A model generated the notes under the pieces. That model was not told the DNA's origin. It saw only the letters and a list, made by a program, of their open reading frames with translations, and searched no databases. Below are positions 50,972 to 56,986 of a stretch of 56,986 nucleotides of DNA, piece after piece. This stretch comes from Iningainema tapete BLCC-T55 (GTDB lineage: Bacteria; Cyanobacteriota; Cyanobacteriia; Cyanobacteriales; Nostocaceae), in assembly GCF_014698965.1 (NCBI RefSeq), contig NZ_JACXAE010000117.1, positions 1 through 56,986 on the forward strand, written 5' to 3'. How positions within the stretch are numbered: the stretch's first letter is position 1; every line of letters starts with the position of its first letter. Both the position numbers and the translations under genes were made by a program.

Positions 50972-53900
50972 ATGAGAAAAGAACAAAAGAATCATCGCTC
51001 ACTAGCTTTGGTTGCTTGGATGAGCAGCTTGTTGATGCTACCAATGTTGGGTTTTTACCTCAGTGTTTCTGCGCCCAACGCTGTCGCACAACAGCAAGCC
51101 TCCCAGTCTGAAGAGCAATTGAAAAAGCTAGCTAAGTCCATAACTGTCAGAATTATCTCTGGAGATAGGGGCGGTTCTGGTATATTGCTGATGAAGCAAG
51201 GTTCGCTGTTTACACTTATCACCAACAAGCACGTTTTGGAAGCAGGCAAACCACATCTCATTCAGACAGCCGATAGTCGAAATTATAAAGGCGAGGTAGT
51301 CAAGGGAGTCAATTTTGGTAATCGGGATTTGGTTTTATTGCAGTTTCGCGCTAATGTTAATTACCCTGTAGCATCCTTGGGAAACTCAGCCTTAAAAGAA
51401 GGTGATAAAGTGTTTGCTGCTGGCTTCCCATTTAAGGATAATCCGTCTGAGGCAAGGCAGTTTGACTTTAGAACCGGGCAAGTTTCGATTTTGTTAGAAA
51501 AAAAATTACAGGGTGGGTATCAGATTGGATACACCAATAAAGTGGAAAAGGGTATGAGCGGAGGACCTCTGCTAAATATCCAAGGTCAGCTAGTTGGCAT
51601 AAATGGCATCCACGCTCAACCGCTCTGGGGCAATCCCTATGTATATGATGATAGTACTCAACCTAATGATACACTGCGGCAGCGGATGAAAAGCTCCAGT
51701 TGGGGAGTACCCATTCAGATATTGGCACAGTTAGCTCCCCAATTCGTCCCAGCAGAGATAGCACAACAGTGGCGGACTGAAGTTAAAGCAGATACTGTAC
51801 CTGTACCTCAGTTGACAAATCGGGTTGACAGTATTGCCAAAGAGATTACAGTGCTGATCGATTCATTAACTGACAAGGGTTCGGGAGTGATTGTCGCCCA
51901 TAAAGGCAATACCTATTATGTTCTCACTGCTGGACATGTAACAAGAGGCAAGGGACAGATTAAAGTGTTTACCCCAGACGGGAAGGAATATCCGGTAGAC
52001 ATTAGCAAAGTCAAAACTTGGGGGGATGGTATAGACCTAGCGTTGTTGCAGTTCACTAGCAATGAAAGATATCAAGTAGCTACTTTGGGAAACTATGGCT
52101 TGGACTTTGAAGACCAAGTAATTTTTGTCTCTGGGTTTCCTAAGTCAAAACAAGCAAATGTCAAATCCAGCCGTGAGTTCAGCGCTGGGTTTCTTTTCGG
52201 TTGGAGTAGAGCTGCCAACCACGCCAGGGATGACCGCTCTTTGTCTAGCGGATATGAGCTTGTATACACCAACATCACCGCAGAAGGCATGAGTGGCGGA
52301 CCTGTGTTAGATATTGAGGGACGCTTGATTGGGATTCATACAGCAGCAGAAGCTGTTAAAGGAGAAAAACTAAGTCCAATCCCAGAAAAAACAACTCAGA
52401 AACCCAAACTCGAACTAGGTTATAGCTTGGGTATCCCGATTCGCACATTTTTAGCAAAGATAAAGCAAGAAAACACTGCTCTTAACTTCACACAAAAGAG
52501 TTCTCCACCAGAGCCACTTACTGCTTCACAACAAGATGAAATCGTCAGAGCTTCTCTAAATTTAAAACAACCGGAAAGTAGCTCTGATGAAATTGAATGG
52601 CTAAATTTTGGTAATAAACTGTGGCGATTACGTCGGTACGAACAAGCAGAGCAAGCTTTTGAAAAAGCAATTAATATAAAGCGGGATTTTGATGAGGCTT
52701 GGTACGCACATGGTATGGCGCTGATACGTCAAGAAAAATATAAACAAGCCATTGCATCATTTAAAACAGCCATTAATCACAATCAAAAGTCCGATCAAGC
52801 TTGGCGTCAGCTTAGTGATGCATTTTTTTACTCAGGGGAATACGAAGAAGCACGCAAAGCCATTGAGAAAGCGATTGACTTGAGACCTGATGATTTTATC
52901 CTTTACAATTGGCTAGCTAGTGCACTAAATGGGTTAGGGCGTTACCCAGAAGCGCTGGAGGCGGGCAAAAAATCTATTGGAATTAATCCCAATAGTTCTG
53001 AGAGTTACATCCGGCTCGGTCAAACTCGTGAGTACTTAAATGACTACTCTGGAGCAATTGACGAGGTAAACAAAGCCTTGGCACTTCAGCCAGACTTAAC
53101 CTTTGGCTATCACCTTCGAGGTAATCTCCGCTCTTTGCAGAAGGAGTATACTGAAGCGCTTACTGATTTAAAGAAAGCTATAGACTTACAGCCGAAATAT
53201 TTTGCTGCCTACATCACCCGTGGAACAGTCTACGCCAGAATGGGAAACCGTCAAAAATTTGATGAGGATTTTAAGCAAGCTCTGCGCCTCAAGCCTGACA
53301 GTGCAGAGATTTACTCCGAACGGGGTTATGCTTACTCGCTGCTGGGAGAAACTCAGAAAGCAATTGACGATTACACGCAAGCCATACGCCTCTCTCCTCA
53401 ATTCGCCTACCAGTTCTACACAGAGCGGGGGATTGTCCGTTCCACGAAGGAAGACCATCAAGGGGCAATAAACGACTACACCGAGGCTTTGAAATCCCGA
53501 CCAACCTATGTCCCAGCATATATGTATAGAGGTTATGCTTACGCTAAAATAGGGAAACGACAGGAATCCATTCGGGATTTCGATAAAGCTGTGAGCCTCC
53601 AACCTCAAAATGCCTGGGTTTACACAAACAGGGGATATGCGCGATTTGTCTTGAAAGATAATAAGGGCGGAATGGAAGATTATAACACAGCCATCAAAAT
53701 CGCTCCAGACCTAACACATTTAATCTACGCTGCTCGGGCTTATGCTAGAAAGGAGCAGAAAGACTATGAAGGAGCGATTGAGGATTATAGCCAAGCGATT
53801 AAACTCAAACCCAATAACGCGGAACTTTATCAAAAGCGGGCTAGTGTCAGATCAGAGCAGAAAGACTATGAAGGAGCGATTGAGGATTATAGCCAAGCGA

Positions 53901-54184
53901 TTAAACTCAAACCTAATAACGCGGAACTTTATAGCAACCGGGCTTATGCCAGATATGAGCAGGAAGACTATCAAGGAGCGATTGAGGATTACAGTCAAGT
54001 GATTAAACTGAAACCTGACGATGGTTATGCTTATGGCTTTAGGGGTTTGGCTTATAGAGAGTTAAAAAACAAACAAAATGCGATTAATGATTTACAGAAA
54101 GCTGCCCAAATCTTTCGTGAAGGAAATAATATGAAAAGTTACAATTCAGCACAGGACGCAATCCGTAGACTTCAACAACAGTAA
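50972..54184 (+). CDS. Exported protein with two trypsin-like domains and a long TPR array
   Basis: This 1070-residue protein starts with a signal peptide (cleavage near AVA-QQ at 39-40). Protease domain 1 (about 45-260) has His87 in TNKHVLE, Asp119 in NRDLVLLQF and Ser196 in GMSGGPLL. Protease domain 2 (about 285-500) has His322 in LTAGHVT, Asp355 in GIDLALLQF and Ser441 in GMSGGPVLD. Both triads are complete. From about 540 onward come some 14 TPRs. Three of the last ones (nucleotides from 53753, 53855 and 53957) repeat every 102 bp, two of them almost identical, so the array is changing recently. It probably acts in the periplasm, binding partners with the TPRs. Confidence 0.9.
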   Translation: MRKEQKNHRSLALVAWMSSLLMLPMLGFYLSVSAPNAVAQQQASQSEEQLKKLAKSITVRIISGDRGGSGILLMKQGSLFTLITNKHVLEAGKPHLIQTADSRNYKGEVVKGVNFGNRDLVLLQFRANVNYPVASLGNSALKEGDKVFAAGFPFKDNPSEARQFDFRTGQVSILLEKKLQGGYQIGYTNKVEKGMSGGPLLNIQGQLVGINGIHAQPLWGNPYVYDDSTQPNDTLRQRMKSSSWGVPIQILAQLAPQFVPAEIAQQWRTEVKADTVPVPQLTNRVDSIAKEITVLIDSLTDKGSGVIVAHKGNTYYVLTAGHVTRGKGQIKVFTPDGKEYPVDISKVKTWGDGIDLALLQFTSNERYQVATLGNYGLDFEDQVIFVSGFPKSKQANVKSSREFSAGFLFGWSRAANHARDDRSLSSGYELVYTNITAEGMSGGPVLDIEGRLIGIHTAAEAVKGEKLSPIPEKTTQKPKLELGYSLGIPIRTFLAKIKQENTALNFTQKSSPPEPLTASQQDEIVRASLNLKQPESSSDEIEWLNFGNKLWRLRRYEQAEQAFEKAINIKRDFDEAWYAHGMALIRQEKYKQAIASFKTAINHNQKSDQAWRQLSDAFFYSGEYEEARKAIEKAIDLRPDDFILYNWLASALNGLGRYPEALEAGKKSIGINPNSSESYIRLGQTREYLNDYSGAIDEVNKALALQPDLTFGYHLRGNLRSLQKEYTEALTDLKKAIDLQPKYFAAYITRGTVYARMGNRQKFDEDFKQALRLKPDSAEIYSERGYAYSLLGETQKAIDDYTQAIRLSPQFAYQFYTERGIVRSTKEDHQGAINDYTEALKSRPTYVPAYMYRGYAYAKIGKRQESIRDFDKAVSLQPQNAWVYTNRGYARFVLKDNKGGMEDYNTAIKIAPDLTHLIYAARAYARKEQKDYEGAIEDYSQAIKLKPNNAELYQKRASVRSEQKDYEGAIEDYSQAIKLKPNNAELYSNRAYARYEQEDYQGAIEDYSQVIKLKPDDGYAYGFRGLAYRELKNKQNAINDLQKAAQIFREGNNMKSYNSAQDAIRRLQQQ
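53753..54058 (+). repeat. 102-bp tandem repeats in the TPR region
   Basis: Three units of 102 bp (34 codons) start at 53753, 53855 and 53957. Units 1 and 2 share GAGCAGAAAGACTATGAAGG and nearly 80 consecutive bases; unit 3 is more diverged. This suggests unequal crossing-over or slippage in recent time. Confidence 0.9.
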
Positions 54185-54268
54185 AACTACAAGAATGCAT
54201 CTTGAGGCATGCACCCTGCCTGCGTAATAATAGCACCAGCCGACACATCACTCTCCCCCACAATAAAA

Positions 54269-56176
54269 TCAAGGATACACCCGCCAAATTTTAACAGTCT
54301 GATCCACGCTGCCACTAGCTAAGGTATTACCATCAGGACTAAAGGCTATAGAGGTAACTTCTTTGGTATGCCCTTGTAGGGTGCGGATTTGCTGTCCACT
54401 TGCGGTATTCCACAGTTTTACTGTGTGGTCGGCGCTACCACTAGCAAGTATCGTCCCATCAGGGCTGAAGGCGATCGCATTCACTGCATAGGAGTGACCT
54501 TTTAGAGTTTGGCTTTCTTGTCCGCTTGGGAGATTCCACATTTTTATAGTCTTGTCAGCACTACCGCTGGCAAGAATTATTCCATCTGGGCTAATGGCGA
54601 TTGCGTTCACTGAAGACGAATGCCCTGAAAGGGTGCGGTTCTGTCCGCTTATTATATTCCACAGTTTAATGCTGTTATCACCACTACCACTGACCAAAGT
54701 TTTTCCATCGGAACTGATAGCAACTGATTTTACCTGTTGGGAGTGCCCTTGGAGAGTTTTGATTTCCTGTCGGGTTGACAAATTCCACACTTTGATGCTG
54801 CCATCAAAATTACCACTGACAAGAGTTTGTCCATCTTGACTGAAGGTGATGGATTTAACTGCGTTACTATGACCTTGGAGAATGCCAAGCTCCTGTTTAG
54901 TTACAAGATTCCATAATTTGATGGTGTTTTGACCACTTCCACTAGCAACCGTATTGCCATCTGAACTGATGGAAACGGTATAAAGCCGCCCAGAATTCCC
55001 TTCTAGAGTGTTAAGTTTCTTGCCAGTCGCTAAATCCCACAGTTGAAGTGTGGTGTCCCAACTGCCACTGGCAAGAGTTTTTCCATCTGGGCTAAGGGCG
55101 ACGGAAGTAACAACGTTGGAATGTCCACTCAAAGTTTTCAGCAGACTGGAGTTATCAATGACAGGGATTACAGGGGGGCGAGATGAGTGAGATTTCCACC
55201 AATATAGACCCCCAATACCCAAAATTAGTATGGCACCACCAACCAGCAGTGGATTTTTGCGCTTGTTATTATTGACTGGCGTTGGCTGAGGAATCAAGTC
55301 TTTAATTACTTCATCCGCTGATTGATAGCGCTCCTGGATGTTTATTTTCAAGAGTTTATCGAGAACATTTGCCAAATCACTACTAATTGGACTTGTCAAG
55401 TATTGTTGCCAATTAGGAATCCAGCTATAACCTTGCATTGTCCACAGTTGAAAAGAAGAAACCCCAGTCAGCAGATGAAAGCAGGTAGCTCCCAAAGCAA
55501 ACAAATCACTAGCTGGGTAAGCTTCTCCATTCCGTATCTGTTCTATAGGACTGTAGCCATTTGTGCCAATAGTCGTTCCTGGTTTGCTCTGCACTGTTTC
55601 GCTTAGTTCCTTGGATGCACCAAAATCAATCAGCACCAAACGCCCATCACTGTTTCGGTGCATTATATTCTCTGGCTTGATATCCCGATGAATCACTTGG
55701 CGCTGGTGAATAAACTTGAGTACAGGCAACAAGTCTAGTAAAAACTCCCGAATTTCCTTTTCGTTATACTTTTTCCGTTGTTGCAAATCCTTGAGTAAAT
55801 TCTGCCCATCGATAAACTGTTGCACTAAATACAAATTGTTATCTTGCTCAAAGTAAGCCAACAAAGTTGGAATTTGCGGATTTTCACCCAACTGTTGCAG
55901 TAGTTTTGCCTCTGCTTCAAATAGTTGCTTTGCCTTAGAAAGCACTCTAGCAGTCTGAACTTTAGGAGCTAATTGCTTGACTACACAGATTTCGTTCAGT
56001 TTATCTATATCTTCTGCCAGATAGGTTCTACCAAAGCCACCGTCCTTGGAAAGCAATCTAGTCACGCGATAGCGTCCCCTCAGTAGAGGAATCAGTGGTG
56101 TCTGGCAACTTTGGCAAATATTGTTACCATCAGGATTTTCAGGGTTTGGACAATCGGGATTCAGGCAACAAATCAT
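54269..56176 (-). CDS. Ser/Thr protein kinase with zinc ribbon, one membrane helix and WD40 propeller
   Basis: This 635-residue protein has an N-terminal zinc ribbon (CLNPDCPNPE, CQSCQTPL). The kinase spans about 34-295: LLSKDGGFGRTYLAED, VVKQL, VIHRDIKPENIM, LIDFGASKEL, GTNGYSPIEQIRNG. A membrane helix lies at about 310-328 (LVGGAILILGIGGLYWW). Seven WD40 repeats follow at about 343-635 (for example LSGHSNVVTSVALSPDGKTLASGSWD), enough to close one propeller. The propeller lies outside the membrane relative to the kinase and may sense a ligand or partner. It converges on the protease-TPR gene, 84 bp apart. All kinase catalytic residues are present. Confidence 0.93.
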   Translation of the reverse strand: MICCLNPDCPNPENPDGNNICQSCQTPLIPLLRGRYRVTRLLSKDGGFGRTYLAEDIDKLNEICVVKQLAPKVQTARVLSKAKQLFEAEAKLLQQLGENPQIPTLLAYFEQDNNLYLVQQFIDGQNLLKDLQQRKKYNEKEIREFLLDLLPVLKFIHQRQVIHRDIKPENIMHRNSDGRLVLIDFGASKELSETVQSKPGTTIGTNGYSPIEQIRNGEAYPASDLFALGATCFHLLTGVSSFQLWTMQGYSWIPNWQQYLTSPISSDLANVLDKLLKINIQERYQSADEVIKDLIPQPTPVNNNKRKNPLLVGGAILILGIGGLYWWKSHSSRPPVIPVIDNSSLLKTLSGHSNVVTSVALSPDGKTLASGSWDTTLQLWDLATGKKLNTLEGNSGRLYTVSISSDGNTVASGSGQNTIKLWNLVTKQELGILQGHSNAVKSITFSQDGQTLVSGNFDGSIKVWNLSTRQEIKTLQGHSQQVKSVAISSDGKTLVSGSGDNSIKLWNIISGQNRTLSGHSSSVNAIAISPDGIILASGSADKTIKMWNLPSGQESQTLKGHSYAVNAIAFSPDGTILASGSADHTVKLWNTASGQQIRTLQGHTKEVTSIAFSPDGNTLASGSVDQTVKIWRVYP

Positions 56177-56618
56177 ATGCCTTATGACGCTTTAATTAGA
56201 TTTAGTTTATAGTAATTTTTGCTCCGCCACCCAGATTATACTTAAGAAACAAGCTAAAAATATTGTTTGATATCAACTTTACTATTACTGACACTTATTA
56301 CTTTTTTGTATTTTATTTACATTGATACTTACGTGATTTATGGTAAGAGCGGATTTATACATCCGGAAAATGTCACGAAATTTAACTACTCCTTGATAGC
56401 AAGAAGATTATTTATAATGTAGTATAGGGCGTTGCAAGGCTTTAGTTATAAAGTATCGGATATATCATTCATTTTGTGCTGTAAATTTCATCTGTATATT
56501 CAGCTGTTAGTTCAAAATCTTCAACATTTTCAGCTTGTTCACTCAATTTATTCAATGTATAAAATTATTTCAGCTATCTAGGTTAAGCTCCTTAAAAGGA
56601 GTAATTGACAATTAACCG
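56177..56618. other. Leader interval with the second copy of the direct repeat
   Basis: 442 bp without a gene, upstream of the small HTH-like gene and of the kinase-WD40 start. From about 56450 it matches 49833 onward. No other structure seen. Confidence 0.55.
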
Positions 56619-56735
56619 ATGGACAGAGAAAAAATATTGGAACTCATAACAGTAGCAAACAATTTAGTGGACTCTCAAACAGGAAATTCTTTGACAAATG
56701 TTCAAAAGTCTATCCTTCAACAAGTTTTGTCAGGT
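56450..56735 (+). repeat. Long direct repeat, copy 2
   Basis: Matches 49833-50120: TAAAGTATC, TAAATTTCATCTGTATATTC, TCACTCAATTTATTCAA, the nested hairpin, the ATG and AAAAATATTGGAACTCATAA inside the gene. Confidence 0.8.
56581..56617 (+). promoter_or_regulatory. Nested leader hairpin before the HTH-like start, copy 2
   Basis: GGTTAA (56581-56586) pairs with TTAACC (56612-56617); inside, CTCCTT pairs with AAGGAG, which contains the ribosome site. The start codon lies one base after the outer stem. The structure at 49967-50003 has the same length but different inner bases. Confidence 0.5.
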
Positions 56736-56927
56736 AAGAAGCTCAAAGATGTTCAGGTTATAGGGTACTCTGACAGTACCGTGCAGCGAGTCTTTTGTCC
56801 AAAACTTTGGGAACTATTGTCAGAAGCTACAAAAGAAAAAGTACGTATTAATACTATTAGATTAGTGTTAGATAAGATAACAAACACGCAGCAAGACAGT
56901 AGTAATAATGCTGACTTTTCCCGTTAA
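56619..56927 (+). CDS. Small HTH-like protein (vMAP/effector-associated N-terminal domain type)
   Basis: A 102-residue all-helical protein: EKILELITVANNLVDSQTG, NVQKSILQQVLSGKKLKDV, GYSDSTVQRVFCPKLWELLSEATKEKV. This matches the N-terminal HTH-like domain often found in cyanobacterial NB-ARC and vWA-MoxR-associated proteins, where the pattern is LxxLQxxILxxxxxGxxYxEIA then GYxxxYxxxxxxxLWxxLSxxLGEKV. Here it is alone and ends before any NTPase part. It may be a separate adaptor, or the split front of a gene that continues outside the window. A truncated sister copy lies at 50005-50151. Confidence 0.72.
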   Translation: MDREKILELITVANNLVDSQTGNSLTNVQKSILQQVLSGKKLKDVQVIGYSDSTVQRVFCPKLWELLSEATKEKVRINTIRLVLDKITNTQQDSSNNADFSR

Positions 56928-56986
56928 GTCTCTATAGCAAGCTGCCAACCCTCGCAGAGGTCGTGTAATTTTAACCAACCTCGCCA

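Noticed and set aside
53742-54002. 86-codon open stretch in another frame of the TPR region
   Set aside because: It is repetitive only because the 102-bp TPR units are multiples of three in every frame. It is a shadow of the real gene.

Overview
The window looks like chromosome from a filamentous, probably heterocyst-forming (Nostocales-type) cyanobacterium. The evidence is cyanobacterial core genes (ndhF, ndhD, rbcR-type LysR, nnrU/Z-ISO-like, the PSRP-3 gene, a CRP/NtcA-type regulator), families typical of this group (CYP110-like P450, COP23, PEP-CTERM/DUF4114, kinase-WD40 and NB-ARC proteins), many HIP1 octamers (GCGATCGC) and several families of short palindromic interspersed repeats. No plasmid, phage or CRISPR signature was seen.

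Layout. 0-4 kb: a PIN-toxin remnant, an inactivated ISAs1-family element sitting inside a terminator hairpin, hsp20, and an mgtE-like gene with a frameshift. 4.1-8.8 kb: a compact accessory block with an alpha-oxoamine synthase and a Rieske oxygenase (operon), a divergent MFS exporter and a JmjC/cupin hydroxylase. 9-15.4 kb: PSRP-3, a HAD enzyme carrying an in-frame repeat insertion, then P450, glycosyltransferase, FkbM methyltransferase and glycosyltransferase, a plausible hydroxylate/glycosylate/methylate set. 15.5-18.7 kb: TPR protein, ruvB, hisF. 18.8-20.2 kb: tRNA-Ala(GGC) followed by toxin-antitoxin debris. 20.2-34.6 kb: Ca2+-type P-ATPase, transglutaminase-like protein, PD-(D/E)XK protein, polA (with a palindromic repeat inside the reading frame), a PEP-CTERM protein, HAD, a possible Yfr1-like small RNA, an ArgS-like protein without a catalytic core, and a CRP-family regulator. 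34.6-38.3 kb: Ser/Thr kinase followed by two (formerly three) phosphate-binding-protein-like genes. 38.4-45.5 kb: rbcR-type regulator, nnrU, thioredoxin-like, ndhF, ndhD. 45.6-47.8 kb: gene debris, a Uma2 protein and a DTGF protease pair. 47.9-56.9 kb: a signalling/conflict-like region with a STAND NTPase, COP23, a double trypsin-TPR protein, a kinase-WD40 protein, and two copies of a roughly 285-bp segment carrying an HTH-like N-terminal domain.

Most notable points. (1) Short palindromic repeats are built into genes: they supply stop codons for convergent genes and interrupt HAD and PolA in frame, and a low-complexity segment interrupts the ArgS-like protein. (2) The alpha-oxoamine synthase/Rieske/MFS/JmjC block is a candidate small-molecule pathway not assignable to a known product. 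(3) The 47-57 kb region combines STAND, tandem protease-TPR, kinase-WD40 and duplicated small HTH-like genes with a conserved leader fold, resembling the regulated conflict systems known from multicellular bacteria. (4) An ArgS paralogue keeps only tRNA-binding domains and has a 5' end displaced by an A9 run.

All functions are assigned by reading motifs and protein character from the sequence; no database search was run.
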